Below the pieces are notes generated by a model. It worked only from the letters and a program-made list of their open reading frames with translations. It was not told the origin of the DNA and did not search any database. A program made the position numbers and the translations under genes. Shown one piece after another: positions 49,850-59,019 of a stretch of DNA of 64,000 bases. Position 1 is the first letter of the stretch. Each line of letters opens with the position of its first letter. This DNA is from CAIQQQ01 sp037445025 (GTDB lineage: Bacteria > Pseudomonadota > Alphaproteobacteria > Acetobacterales > Acetobacteraceae), in contig JBBILI010000006.1 in NCBI GenBank assembly GCA_037445025.1, positions 107,532 to 171,531 on the forward strand, written 5' to 3'.

Positions 49850-51421
49850 TTATGCGCTCAGCGCGCCGGGGGCGCCGGGAAGGGTCTGGCGCTGCACCTG
49901 GACGGTCTGGCCGCCCTCCATGTTGACGATGAATTTCTCGTTGATCGCCTGATAGCGGATCTGCGCGTCGGACTGGACGTAGCCGAGGCCGGTGCGGTTG
50001 GCGGGGTTGTTGGTGATGTCGCAGATGACGTTGAAGGGCAGTGTGCCGTCGGTGCTGCCGAGCAGACCCTGGCCGAGCATGGCCTGCAGGAAACTCAGCT
50101 GGGTGGCGCGGATGCGGCGGAACAGGGCGGCGTTGATGACCTGGCCGACATACTGACCCATGCCGGCGGCCAGGGTGGCGGCGATGTAGTTGGTCAGGCG
50201 CGTATAGTTGTCGCCGTTGGTGGCGGCGCTGGAGCTGCTGTTGTGGCCGCCCCGCACGCCCCAGAACGCGCCGCCGGGTTGCGGATTGGCGATGACGTCG
50301 ACACCGCCGCCCAGCAAGGCGGCCAGTTCGGCGGACGAGTAGCTGGTGCTCTGACCAGAGCCGGGAGTGCCGGATTTCTGAGTGCCGACGACGCCGTAGA
50401 GCGGCTTGTTGAGGCTCGACTGCTCGGGGGAGAGGTTGGCGAGGCGGCCGGCGACGAAGCCCTGCGGGCTGATCAGGCGCAGCACGCCGTTGATCTGGTC
50501 GTTCCACCAGATCCAGTCGCCGAACATCAGTTTGCAGGCGTAGCTGTCCAGCCCCACGGCCTGTTTGACGGCGACGACGTCGGCGATGGTGTCGCCCGAG
50601 GGCGACACGAGGATCATGTAGATCCCTTCCGACAGTCCGAAGCCGGCCTGTGTGGTCCATTGCGTTGCATCGTCGCCGTCGGCGAGCAGGGCGATCGAGC
50701 AGCCCTGGCCGCGCAGGGCATACATGCCCTTGCGCGGGATGACATCCACGCCGACCAGCGTGGCGGTGGCGGCGCCGGAGGCGCCATCGGTGCCGGGGGT
50801 GCCGAAGGTGAAGTAGGCGGTCTGGGCGGAGGGGGCCACGGAAGTGCCGCCCGCCGTTGCCACCACGAGCTGGCTGGGGCCGCGCTGCACGCCGGTTCCC
50901 GTGTTGATGGCGGCAGCGAGGTTGGTCCAGAACTGCGTGCCGGTGCCGGCGATGTTGTCGAACACCTCGGGCTGCAGGCCGGGCAGGCTCACGGTGAGGC
51001 GCCAGGTGCTGGCCTTGCTGCCGGTGGCGAGCGTGACGACGATCTGGTTGCCGAGGCTGCCGGTGTAGAGACCGACGAGCAGGAAGCTGGTGCCGGGCAG
51101 GATCATGCTCGCTGCGGTGTCGGTGCCGTCGGTGGCGCGGACACAGCGGAAGTTGCTGGCGCCCTGCTGCACGGCGGCGGCGACGGCGGTGCCCATGTCG
51201 TATTTGCGGGGCATGATCGGGCCGAAGTTGCGGGCGTAGTCAGCCATCGAGGCGGTGATGACCGGTTGGCCGACCGGGCCCCAGCTCGCCGTGCCGACGA
51301 CGCCCAGAACGTTGGTGGGGACGCCGTTGAGGACCAGGTTCTGTGGCGGGACGATCTGGACGTAGAGATCGGGCACCACCAGGGCGGTGGTGTTGATGTT
51401 GCCTTGCTGGACGATCGGCAT
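49850..51421 (-). CDS. Phage tail sheath protein
   Basis: The 523-aa contractile sheath subunit. The N-terminal handshake region NINTTALVVPDLYVQIVPPQ is followed by VLGVVGTASWGPVGQPVITASMADYARNFGP, a sheath hallmark. The C-terminal domain has LTNYIAATLAAGMGQYVGQ, NALFRRIRATQLSFLQAML and FNVICDITNNPANRTGLGYVQSDAQIRYQAINEKFIVNMEGGQ, which supply the inter-subunit strands. Its presence shows a myovirus-type contractile tail. The tube gene follows after 12 bases. Confidence 0.93.
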   Translation of the reverse strand: MPIVQQGNINTTALVVPDLYVQIVPPQNLVLNGVPTNVLGVVGTASWGPVGQPVITASMADYARNFGPIMPRKYDMGTAVAAAVQQGASNFRCVRATDGTDTAASMILPGTSFLLVGLYTGSLGNQIVVTLATGSKASTWRLTVSLPGLQPEVFDNIAGTGTQFWTNLAAAINTGTGVQRGPSQLVVATAGGTSVAPSAQTAYFTFGTPGTDGASGAATATLVGVDVIPRKGMYALRGQGCSIALLADGDDATQWTTQAGFGLSEGIYMILVSPSGDTIADVVAVKQAVGLDSYACKLMFGDWIWWNDQINGVLRLISPQGFVAGRLANLSPEQSSLNKPLYGVVGTQKSGTPGSGQSTSYSSAELAALLGGGVDVIANPQPGGAFWGVRGGHNSSSSAATNGDNYTRLTNYIAATLAAGMGQYVGQVINAALFRRIRATQLSFLQAMLGQGLLGSTDGTLPFNVICDITNNPANRTGLGYVQSDAQIRYQAINEKFIVNMEGGQTVQVQRQTLPGAPGALSA

Positions 51422-51424
51422 CGA

Positions 51425-51604
51425 TCAGGCCTCCTTGGCTGCTGAAGGGGCGGCGGCTGCAGGGAGGGCTGCGGGCGTGCTGACGCGGACAACGTGGCTC
51501 GCGTTCTCGCCGGCGAGGATGGTCTGGATTTGGGCCTGGTCCGTGATGCAGTCGCCCTTCGCGTGCGGGCCGAAGGCCTGCACGACGACGAGTTGGATGT
51601 TCAT
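51425..51604 (-). CDS. Small phage protein upstream of the sheath
   Basis: A 59-aa product, MNIQLVVVQAFGPHAKGDCITDQAQIQTILAGENASHVVRV, with an alanine-rich end. FGPHAKGDxITD motifs are common in small phage proteins placed next to sheath or neck genes. It has GGAG upstream of the ATG and ends three bases before the sheath ATG. Function unknown. Confidence 0.7.
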   Translation of the reverse strand: MNIQLVVVQAFGPHAKGDCITDQAQIQTILAGENASHVVRVSTPAALPAAAAPSAAKEA

Positions 51605-51615
51605 GAGGAGATCCT

Positions 51616-52446
51616 TCAGCCGAGGAGGGATTGGGTGGTGGGGCCGCCATTGGCGGCGATGGCAGTGGAGCCGATGATCAGCGACGGCAGGGTTTCGGAG
51701 ACGGTGGTGGCGTATTCGACGGTGAAGATCAGGTCGCGGCGGAACAGGTTGGCGTTCTGACTCTGATCGAAGGTGACGCTTTGCCTCAGGCGGAGCCGGG
51801 CCTCGGTGGTGTCGGGCAGTGCGATGAAACTGTCCTGGCTCAGGGCGGTGTCGAGCAGGGATGCGAGGCTGTCGCGGGTGGTGGGATCGGGGCACCAGCA
51901 GGCGATGCGAAAGCTCTGGGTCTGGCGGCGGGTTTCGACCAGTGCGTTCTGATCAGCGACGACGCGGCCGATGAGCAGTCCGGCGCCGGGGATGGTGATG
52001 CTGGTGCCAGTGACCTGGGCGATGCGGGTGCTGCGGATGTAGCTGGCAAGGATGGCCGCGACCAGTTCAGGCGTGTCACCGGTGGCGGTGCGATGGACGA
52101 AGGCGGCGTTGTCGACGATGAGGCCGGCGACCTGGCCGGTGGCGGCGGTGCCGCCTATGGTGGCGGTCTGCCCTGAGACCGTGATGGTCAGGGACGGGGT
52201 GACGGTCGCGAGCATCGAAGGCGGATCGATGTAGCGGGTGGTGACCGTGAACGATGCCGCATCGGACATCACGGTGACGGTCAGGTGGCCGGCGGCGAGG
52301 TCGGAGTCGAGATTGGCCGCGTTGGGCCAGCCCCGGTAGATGTGGCAGACGCTGCCGAGCACCGATGCCGCGTTGGTTCCGGAGGGGTAGAGGACGGCGG
52401 TGACGAGGCTGGCGAGGGTTGCTTCGACATCGGATTGATCTGCCAT
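51616..52446 (-). CDS. Phage neck/tail protein (putative tail terminator)
   Basis: A 276-aa product from the ATG at 52446 (MADQSDVEATLASLVTAVLYPSG). VEATLASLVTAVLYP and the later DLIFTVEYATT segment fit tail-terminator-like proteins that close the upper end of the tail tube. An internal part resembles peptide-binding/OB-type beta segments (LTITVSGQTATIGGTA). The assignment is mainly positional: between connector genes and the sheath. Confidence 0.55.
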   Translation of the reverse strand: MADQSDVEATLASLVTAVLYPSGTNAASVLGSVCHIYRGWPNAANLDSDLAAGHLTVTVMSDAASFTVTTRYIDPPSMLATVTPSLTITVSGQTATIGGTAATGQVAGLIVDNAAFVHRTATGDTPELVAAILASYIRSTRIAQVTGTSITIPGAGLLIGRVVADQNALVETRRQTQSFRIACWCPDPTTRDSLASLLDTALSQDSFIALPDTTEARLRLRQSVTFDQSQNANLFRRDLIFTVEYATTVSETLPSLIIGSTAIAANGGPTTQSLLG

Positions 52447-52456
52447 TGTTCGCCTC

Positions 52457-53107
52457 TCAGGTGTTGGCCTGCTGGGCTTGCAGGCGCCAGCCGAGATCGG
52501 TGCGCTCTGAGGTGGCGATGACGGCAATGCGGCCGAGATCGTCGGTGAGACGGTCGCCGATGCGCAGGGCGACCTTGAGGCTCACCGGCAGGAGGACCTG
52601 CCAGGTGCCGGCGGGGACATCGGCTGCGATGCCTGATTCGCCTGTCCCCTGCCCTCCCGCGGCGACGATCGCGGCCGGCCAGCCTTTGGCGAGCGTGGTC
52701 TCAGTGGCTGTGACGGTGGCGCCGTACGCGTTCAGGCCGGGAGTGCTGGCCGCAGCGGCGCGGGTGATGTCGAGGAGGCGTGCGGCATGCACGCACAGCA
52801 CCGGCAAAAGGGGCTGCTGAGCCGCGATGAAGTGGATGGCTCCGGTGTCGATCCTTCGGAGGATATCGCCGGGCCTTGTGTAGGCAGCGTCAAACACGCC
52901 TTCCCAGAGGTTCTCGCCGAAGATGACGGGCCTTGTGTGGCGGCCGCCGATGGGCAGGAAGGTTGCATTGAGCTTGAGGATCCGGTTGGCGGGGCTGAGC
53001 GGCTCACGCGGGTTTTCGGGACGCAGCAGGTCGTTCGGCGCCCCGACATGAACGGCGGCGCGGCCGGCGGCACGGTTGATGCGATCCTGCAGGGTTTGGC
53101 TGTTCAT
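52457..53107 (-). CDS. Phage head-tail connector protein (putative stopper)
   Basis: A 216-aa product, MNSQTLQDRINRAAGRAAVHVGAPNDLLRPENP. NRILKLNATFLPIGG, GENLWEGVFDAAYTRPGDILRR and the C-terminal LKVALRIGDRLTDDLGRIAVIATSERTDLGWRLQAQ suggest a small beta-barrel of head-completion type. TGATG overlap with the upstream gene shows coupling. The stopper role is inferred from its place between the adaptor-like gene and the terminator-like gene. Confidence 0.5.
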   Translation of the reverse strand: MNSQTLQDRINRAAGRAAVHVGAPNDLLRPENPREPLSPANRILKLNATFLPIGGRHTRPVIFGENLWEGVFDAAYTRPGDILRRIDTGAIHFIAAQQPLLPVLCVHAARLLDITRAAAASTPGLNAYGATVTATETTLAKGWPAAIVAAGGQGTGESGIAADVPAGTWQVLLPVSLKVALRIGDRLTDDLGRIAVIATSERTDLGWRLQAQQANT

Positions 53108-53484
53108 CACACCACCAGCCTGATGCCAGCTTCGCCGAGGCCGGGGCCTGGCGGGATGCCGAGGAAGCCGCAGAGGCGACGGCGCCAGTCGTCGAACAGT
53201 CGAGTGCGCTCGGTGACCTCGCGGGCATTGCGGGTCCAGGCGGCGGCGGTGTCGGTGTCCAGCGACGCCGATGCGTCGGTGATGGCCGTCTCGAGAGTTG
53301 CCAAGGTGGTGAGATAGGTGCGGGCGACCGTCTCCTCAGAAGCGGAGAGACGCTGCAGGCGGTATTCGAGCAGGCCATAGGCCTGGTAGAAACGCCAGTT
53401 GCTGAAACCGCCATTGCCGAGCCCATAGGCCGGATAGCCACAATGACGCCGCAGGTCCGTCCGCTCGCTGTCGGTGAACGCCAT
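53107..53484 (-). CDS. Phage head-tail adaptor-like protein
   Basis: A 125-aa helical product, MAFTDSERTDLRRHCGYPAYG. SNWRFYQAYGLLEYRLQRLSASEETVARTYLTTLATLETAIT and FDDWRRRLCGFLGIPPGPG resemble small adaptor/packaging proteins located just after the coat gene in alphaproteobacterial prophages. Function is inferred from order. It overlaps the next connector gene by three bases. Confidence 0.55.
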   Translation of the reverse strand: MAFTDSERTDLRRHCGYPAYGLGNGGFSNWRFYQAYGLLEYRLQRLSASEETVARTYLTTLATLETAITDASASLDTDTAAAWTRNAREVTERTRLFDDWRRRLCGFLGIPPGPGLGEAGIRLVV

Positions 53485-53515
53485 GCTTGGCTCCTTGATG
53501 TGAGGCGGTTTCAGA

Positions 53516-53767
53516 TCAGGCGGCGGAGACCGGTGCGCCGGCGGCCAGCAAAGCGGCTTTCAAAGCGGGATCGAGACAATAGGATTGACCACGGTGGAAC
53601 TGGATCATTCCGTGGCCGGTGTTCCAGGTGAATGCCCGGGAAAACGTGTAGATGCTGTTGGCTGGATGGCTGGCCTTCATTGTCACGGCGGTCATCTGCG
53701 TCATTGCGCCATTGACGACGCCGTAGGTGGTGGTTCTCAGCTGGTCGTCTGGTTCGTCGGTGGCCAT
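53516..53767 (-). CDS. Small phage head-associated protein
   Basis: An 83-aa product, MATDEPDDQLRTTTYGVVNGAM, with MKASHPANSIYTFSRAFTWNTGHGMIQFHRGQSYCLDPALKAALLAAGAP. It was not recognised with certainty. It lies 58 bases downstream of the coat gene, where decoration or head-fibre-like proteins are often encoded. GGAG-type bases precede the ATG. Confidence 0.6.
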   Translation of the reverse strand: MATDEPDDQLRTTTYGVVNGAMTQMTAVTMKASHPANSIYTFSRAFTWNTGHGMIQFHRGQSYCLDPALKAALLAAGAPVSAA

Positions 53768-53825
53768 TTGGAGTCCTTCCACGGCAGGAAGGCGCGACCG
53801 GTGGGGCCGGTCGCGCCTTCGGACA

Positions 53826-55148
53826 TCAGCCGATGTGCTCGACCATGACGGCGCGCTTGAACGCGGCGTTGGTGGCCGTGGGGATGGTGGTGGGGCTGGT
53901 GGTGGTGTCGGACGGGGCGCAGAAGCCGCCGATCCAGTACCAGCTCTGGGCGATGATCTGCTGCAGGCGGTCGATCGGTTCACGGGTGACCATGGCGATG
54001 CCGTCGACGATCGAGATCAGGCTGTCGTCGGGTGCGACGTCGGCCTCGGCCATGCCGGCGAAGTCACCTTCGATGAGTGCGCCCTGGCCCACGATGATCG
54101 GCCGGCGGATGACGGCGCCGCTGATGGTCGGATGCGGCTGGACGTAGGCTTCGGTGGTGGGAATGAAACGCAGGCCCAGGAAGTCGTTGATCATGCCCTT
54201 CTTGAAGACCTGGTTGGCCGAGGTGGCGCCCTGGAACAACTGGCGGAAATCGTTGTCGGCGAAGAGCTGGCGGGCGCTCACCGGATCGAGATAGCAGTTG
54301 TATACACCGTCGATCTCGGGAACGGCGTTGAGGCGGAGCTGGGCCACGGCGTTGAGCAGGGTGGCCATGGTCAGCACGTCGGTCGACTGGAGTGCCAGCG
54401 TGTTGGTCCGCCCGTTCGGGCGCATGATCGAGCTGGCGGTGCCGGCGGTGACGGTGTTGCCGGCCGTGGCATCGGCCACCAGAACGGAGGCGCTGAAGGT
54501 CAGCACACCCGACACGCCGTTGGGAGCGGTGCTGACGTTCACCGCGTCCGCGGTGGCACCGATGAGGGTGTAGAGGTTGCTGCCGACGGTGACGGTGAGC
54601 GAGGTGCTGCCACCGACCGTGGTCTGCACGCCGTTGACGAAGACCATCTGGAAGCCCCGGATGTCGTCGACTGCGACCGCCGGGCCAGCCGACGAAAGCG
54701 TGGTGCGGACGCGGGTGTTGCCGCCGAAATACGGGTTGAACAGGGCGTTGCGGGCCAGCTCGTCGAGGCTGCGGGCGGCCTGTTCGCCGTTGATGGCGGC
54801 GTTGAGCAGGAACTGCGAGGCGATGCCGACACGGGATGTGACGATGTTCAGGTCCGTGGTGGCGGCGTAATGATTGAGCGTGATTGTGTATTGCTCGACA
54901 CCGAAGGAGCCTGGGGTCAGACCGTTGTCGAGATTGGTGTTGGTGGCCGGCGCCGACGGTGTGGTGACGGACGGTTTGAGACCGGCGCGGGTCTTGGTGA
55001 GGGTTTCACCGATGCCGACTGCGAATTCCTGGCGGTCGGCGCACATGCGGTAGCCGAGGCGGGATTCAAGCGACGCCTGAAATTCGCGCTCCAGGAAGCC
55101 CTGCTGGATGATGGGCTGGAGGGCGGCGGGGAAATTCTGGATACCCAT
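53826..55148 (-). CDS. Phage major capsid protein (P22-like coat)
   Basis: A 440-aa coat protein. The N-terminus (MGIQNFPAALQPIIQQGFLEREFQASLESRLGYRM) and the core with SQFLLNAAINGEQAARSLDELARNALFNPYFGGNT and YLDPVSARQLFADNDFRQLFQGATSANQVFKKGMINDFLGLRFIPTTEAYVQP fit the P22/N4-gp56 coat group of the HK97 fold. Residues about 165-245 form a separate beta-rich insertion (VFVNGVQTTVGGSTSLTVTVG), positioned like the P22 I-domain. It is downstream of the scaffold gene. Confidence 0.85.
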   Translation of the reverse strand: MGIQNFPAALQPIIQQGFLEREFQASLESRLGYRMCADRQEFAVGIGETLTKTRAGLKPSVTTPSAPATNTNLDNGLTPGSFGVEQYTITLNHYAATTDLNIVTSRVGIASQFLLNAAINGEQAARSLDELARNALFNPYFGGNTRVRTTLSSAGPAVAVDDIRGFQMVFVNGVQTTVGGSTSLTVTVGSNLYTLIGATADAVNVSTAPNGVSGVLTFSASVLVADATAGNTVTAGTASSIMRPNGRTNTLALQSTDVLTMATLLNAVAQLRLNAVPEIDGVYNCYLDPVSARQLFADNDFRQLFQGATSANQVFKKGMINDFLGLRFIPTTEAYVQPHPTISGAVIRRPIIVGQGALIEGDFAGMAEADVAPDDSLISIVDGIAMVTREPIDRLQQIIAQSWYWIGGFCAPSDTTTSPTTIPTATNAAFKRAVMVEHIG

Positions 55149-55245
55149 GATGCTGGTCCTTGTGGAGACGGCCGTCCTCGCCCGCTGCTGCGGGGCGAAG
55201 GCCAGGGATGGAAGGAGGGCGAGGCGGAGCTAGACGCGAGACCGG

Positions 55246-55629
55246 TCAGCGGCGGCGCAGCAGCTCTGCACGGGCGGCACGCCATTCGGCGTGGTTCATT
55301 TCGGTGGCGCGCTTGGTCGGCTGTTGGCGGTTGGGCGGCGGGGCTGCCGGGCTTGACGAACTTGCTGATTGGAACAGCCATGGTTTGGCGCGGCGCAGAT
55401 CGGCCATCAGCTTGGCACCGCCATCGAGCTCGCCGGCTTCGGTGAGCTTGAGCCCGGAGGTGTCGAGCAGTTTGAGCCCGTCGAGATCGACCATGCCGGC
55501 GCGGGTGGCATGGGAGCGGAGCTCGGCGTGGAGGATGCGCTGTGCGCTGGTGGCTTCGAGTTCGGCGAGGCGGCGTTCGAGCTCGGTCACCTTGGGGTCT
55601 TCGCCTTGCGGCTGGACGTCGTCAGTCAT
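55246..55629 (-). CDS. Phage scaffold-like protein
   Basis: A 127-aa product with an N-terminal coiled coil (PKVTELERRLAELEATSAQRILHAELRSHA), a short central region (GLKLTEAGELDGGAKLMADLRRAKPWLF) and a basic C-terminus (MNHAEWRAARAELLRRR). Short coiled-coil proteins with basic ends between portal and coat genes act as internal scaffolds. Its ATG overlaps the portal stop (ATGA). No maturation protease is visible. Confidence 0.7.
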   Translation of the reverse strand: MTDDVQPQGEDPKVTELERRLAELEATSAQRILHAELRSHATRAGMVDLDGLKLLDTSGLKLTEAGELDGGAKLMADLRRAKPWLFQSASSSSPAAPPPNRQQPTKRATEMNHAEWRAARAELLRRR

Positions 55630-57026
55630 GCTTGCTCCGTTTTGATGCGGGCTCGCTCGAGGGCGATGTCGCTGACGTTGTAGACGTCGGCGATGCTGCG
55701 CAGGGCGGTCTCGGGCGAGAGCAGGTGGGCATTGGTGAGGGTGGCCAGGGTGGTGGCGTCGGCCGCACGGTCTTCGGCGGTGGGTGCGAACCAGCGCGGC
55801 CAGACCAGGCTGAGGCGGGTGCCGGGGTCGATCGGATCGATGGGAGAACCGAGAACGATCAGCCGGTAGGTGTTGCTGGCCTGCAGGATCATGCGGGCCA
55901 GTTCGAGAAGGCCTGCGCCGTAGCTGATGCGCAGATTGTCGGCGAGCAGGACGAGGCCCTGGTGCATCATTTCGAGGGCACGACCGGATTGGGCGGCGGT
56001 GAGGCGGTCTGCGCTGGCGCGGTTGCCGTGGATGCTCTCCAGGGCCATTTCGCGGAGGGCGCGGACATAGTCGATGACCGCGCCGGCGGCGGTGCCGTTG
56101 ATTTCCAGCAGTCTGGCGTCGCCGTGCTCGCTGACCACGAGCGCGTTGCCGCCGCCGCGGATGAGTTCGCGGCTGTCGGCGGCGGGTTCGCGGATGAGGA
56201 GCGTGGGGTCGGAGCTGTATTTCAGACCGCGGCCGGCCTGACTCAGCTGATAGTCGATCTCGATACTGGTTTCGAGAGCGGCACGGAAAGTGCAGGCGCC
56301 GTCGACGCCGTCCGGACCGTCGGGGCCGCCGGGGAGGTTGCGGATCCAGACGATGGGGACGAAGCCGAGGCCATGCGGGGTGGTGCGCAGATCGTCGATC
56401 TGCGGTGGCGCGTCACTGGTCACGGGCCAGGGCAGGTACCAGGTCTCCTGATCGGTATCCCAGCTGCGCATGAACCAGTGCTGCGCCTGCTGATCATCGA
56501 TGTCGTAGCCCATGGCGGCGAGCGTGCTGCCTGGGACCTTGTAGCGCTCCGTCACACTTGCGAGACGATCTGGCTCCTCTGGGTCCCAGATCGGCGCGAG
56601 GGAGAGGGTTTCGAGCACCTTGAGAAAGATACGGCCCTTGAGGACCCGCAGCAGGATGGCGACCGAGCCGATGGAGCCGCGCAAGGCGGCCTCCTGCATG
56701 ACGGCGTTGAGTTTCGTCTCGGTGGCTATATCGGCCAGGATGGCACGTACCCGCGTGTCTTCGCTGTCGATGGTGGGGAAATGGCCGTCGCCGAACACGA
56801 GGGAGATGCTGTCGTCCACGACGGTTTTGGCGAGTGGGTAGCGCACCGAGGGACGCCGTTGCCGCAACGGTATGTAGTCACCGGCGCCGGTGCGTTCGTC
56901 GGCGAAGGCGTAGGGCAGCACGTCGTAGAGCGTGCCGTCGAGGGCGCGTTTGAGGATGTTGAGGCGGGCGACGCGCGGGGGATAGTCGGGGTCGGGCGGG
57001 ATGAGTCCTGCGATGGTTTCGAACAT
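55626..57026 (-). CDS. Phage portal protein (SPP1-like)
   Basis: The 466-aa portal, the dodecameric DNA channel at the capsid vertex. The stem and crown regions include RYPLAKTVVDDSISLVFGDG, the AVMQEAALRGSIGSVAILLRV helix and GACTFRAALETSIEIDYQLSQAGRGLKYSSDPTLLIREP. The C-terminal region has NRASADRLTAAQSGRALEMMHQGLVLLADNLR. These features fit SPP1-type portals. It starts 20 bases after the large terminase stop and overlaps the scaffold gene. Confidence 0.88.
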   Translation of the reverse strand: MFETIAGLIPPDPDYPPRVARLNILKRALDGTLYDVLPYAFADERTGAGDYIPLRQRRPSVRYPLAKTVVDDSISLVFGDGHFPTIDSEDTRVRAILADIATETKLNAVMQEAALRGSIGSVAILLRVLKGRIFLKVLETLSLAPIWDPEEPDRLASVTERYKVPGSTLAAMGYDIDDQQAQHWFMRSWDTDQETWYLPWPVTSDAPPQIDDLRTTPHGLGFVPIVWIRNLPGGPDGPDGVDGACTFRAALETSIEIDYQLSQAGRGLKYSSDPTLLIREPAADSRELIRGGGNALVVSEHGDARLLEINGTAAGAVIDYVRALREMALESIHGNRASADRLTAAQSGRALEMMHQGLVLLADNLRISYGAGLLELARMILQASNTYRLIVLGSPIDPIDPGTRLSLVWPRWFAPTAEDRAADATTLATLTNAHLLSPETALRSIADVYNVSDIALERARIKTEQA

Positions 57027-57046
57027 GCGGTCTCGCCTGTGTGCGT

Positions 57047-58432
57047 CTATCGTTCTAAATAAGAAACGTTGAGACGGCGGGGTTGCGTGGTGGTTTCGCC
57101 GAGCAGGGAGATGCCACGGCTCAGGGCATCGACCTGGTCGTCCTTGCGGCCGTTCGGGAAGTCTCTCAGTTCCTCGATGAAGGCGCGGTTCCAGAGGGCA
57201 CGGTGCAGACCGAGCTGGCCGGCTTCGACATGGGCTGCGGCCGGGGTGGCACGGGTGAGCTTGGCGCCGGATTCGGGCGAGGCGCGAACCCGGAAGCCGG
57301 CGAGGCGCTGGGTGAGCCAGGCGACCTGCTGCTTGCCAGCCTGCCCGGGATCCTGCGGCAGGCCGATCAGAACGCCGGCGCCGTCCTGGGTTGCGGTGGC
57401 GACGATGGTGTCGGCCACCTCTGCCGGACCTGCGCGAAGGCGGACGATGTCGGTGACCAGGATCCGACCGGTTGGGAGGCGCGCGAGCTTGATGCCGACG
57501 GTCCAGTCCGGATCACGGCCTTCTCCGGGTATCGTTGCTGCGAGATCCCAGGCGCGGACTTCCTTGGTGCCGGTGGGCAGGGCTTCCGGGTCAGCGACCT
57601 GTATGCGGGTGGTGAGAAAGAGTGCGTTGCTGTCCGGTCCGGGGTTCTGTTGGTAAAGCGCCTGCCAGACCCGTTGGCCGACGGATTGACGCTTGCGCTC
57701 GAGAGCTTCGGCACTTTCCCATTCCGGCCAAAGAGGCTCTCCCTGGGCGCGACCCATGGGATCGTTGGTTTCGGCAAGGGCGGGCAGCTTCAGAAGGCGC
57801 CAACTTGGGTCGGCGTCGATAAGACGGCCGCCGAGGTCGTCTTCGTGCCATCTCGTCATGATCAGAACGATCCGACCTCCCGGCTTCAGGCGTGTGGCCA
57901 GATCGGACCTGTACCAGTTCCACAGCGCGTCGCGGGCGCCGGGGCTGTCGGCTTCGGCGTGGGATTTGATCGGGTCGTCGATCAGCACGAGGTCGGCTCT
58001 TCGGCCGGTGATCGGGCCTCGGACACCGGAGGCGAAATAGTCTCCTCGGTTGGTGGTCCGCCAGCGGGCGGTGGCGCGGTCGGTCCTGGCGAGGCCGTAG
58101 CCGAGGAGATCGCTGTGCTCGGCGACCAGGGTGCGGACCTGGCGGGCGAAATGTTCGGCAAGATCGGCAGTGTGACAGGCGGTGATGACGGAACTGGCGG
58201 GGTGGCGGGTGAACCACCATGCCGGGAACAGGACCGATGCGTAGGTGGACTTGGCATGACCGGGAGGCAGGAGCAGCATCAGTCTATCCGCTTCTCCCTC
58301 CGCCAGACGCTCGAGTTCCTTCAGAATAAGGCGGTGAACGGTGGCCGGAGCCTGGCCGAGGGGTTCCAGTGCTTGTTCAGCCCATGCGATGAGCGACAGC
58401 GGCGAAGCTGCCGGCAGGCTTTCCTGCGACAA
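57047..58432 (-). CDS. Phage terminase large subunit
   Basis: The 461-aa packaging motor. Walker A LLPPGHAKST is at residues 54-63 and Walker B LVLIDDP at 148-154, followed by MTRWHEDDLGGRL, a coupling motif. The C-terminal RNase H-like nuclease has AWDLAAT near 295, and FPNGRKDDQVDALSRG near 430-445 with the metal-binding aspartates. All key residues appear intact. A DUF6362-like gene further upstream may be the small subunit. It heads the tight structural operon. Confidence 0.93.
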   Translation of the reverse strand: MSQESLPAASPLSLIAWAEQALEPLGQAPATVHRLILKELERLAEGEADRLMLLLPPGHAKSTYASVLFPAWWFTRHPASSVITACHTADLAEHFARQVRTLVAEHSDLLGYGLARTDRATARWRTTNRGDYFASGVRGPITGRRADLVLIDDPIKSHAEADSPGARDALWNWYRSDLATRLKPGGRIVLIMTRWHEDDLGGRLIDADPSWRLLKLPALAETNDPMGRAQGEPLWPEWESAEALERKRQSVGQRVWQALYQQNPGPDSNALFLTTRIQVADPEALPTGTKEVRAWDLAATIPGEGRDPDWTVGIKLARLPTGRILVTDIVRLRAGPAEVADTIVATATQDGAGVLIGLPQDPGQAGKQQVAWLTQRLAGFRVRASPESGAKLTRATPAAAHVEAGQLGLHRALWNRAFIEELRDFPNGRKDDQVDALSRGISLLGETTTQPRRLNVSYLER

Positions 58433-59019
58433 GAGTATTTCTCCCCTTTGGGGGATGAATGGGAATGATCGCTTTGGGGCGGGATCGAAGTGATCAGGTG
58501 GCGGATGGGAGGTTTACCGTGCCGACGGCTATTCGATCATGGTGAGAAACATATCTGAATCTGGGGCGAATGGGAAGGAAAAAATTCCATCCTGGGTGTT
58601 TTTTCCTTTTTGGATGAAAGAGACGTCTGTCTTGTGAAGAAAATGAAATATGGCGTGATCATGGCAGGCACGGGTGCGGATTGGTTGCTGCAGTGCCGAT
58701 GATCAAGGAAAACAGTCGCTTGTCGGATAGTATGCGATCGGCGTGGTGGGTTGCGGACAGTCAATGCCGCTTTAACTAGCAACATTGGCCTGCGAGACGG
58801 GGTGAATAGGGGTTGATCTCGATCGCGTGTGTTGGCTGTATGGCGCCAAGAAGCCAACTCGTGCTGCCCGTGCGGGACCCGGTTGTGGTGCCGTGCCAGG
58901 CTTGGATTGTTGTTGTTGTGCACGGCCGATGTCGTTGCGCGGTGATCCTTGTGTGTGGAACTTCAATGTGACGCCAGATGGCCTGCGGGTCGGCGCTCAC
59001 GTTTCAGAATGGAGCTTGA
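58433..59019. other. Terminase/RlpA divergent intergenic region
   Basis: About 590 bases with no convincing gene; the open frames here are asparagine- or cysteine-rich and lack ribosome-binding sites. It is less GC-rich than its surroundings. An inverted repeat, AAGGAAAAAA (58575-58584) and TTTTTTCCTT (58599-58608), lies about 145 bases upstream of the terminase ATG. Promoters for the leftward structural operon and the rightward RlpA gene are expected here, but none was assigned with confidence. Confidence 0.45.

Noticed and set aside
58537..58923. Minus-strand 128-codon frame upstream of terminase as a small terminase subunit
   Set aside because: No ribosome-binding site, no HTH, and asparagine/histidine-rich sequence. 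The DUF6362-like gene is a better candidate.
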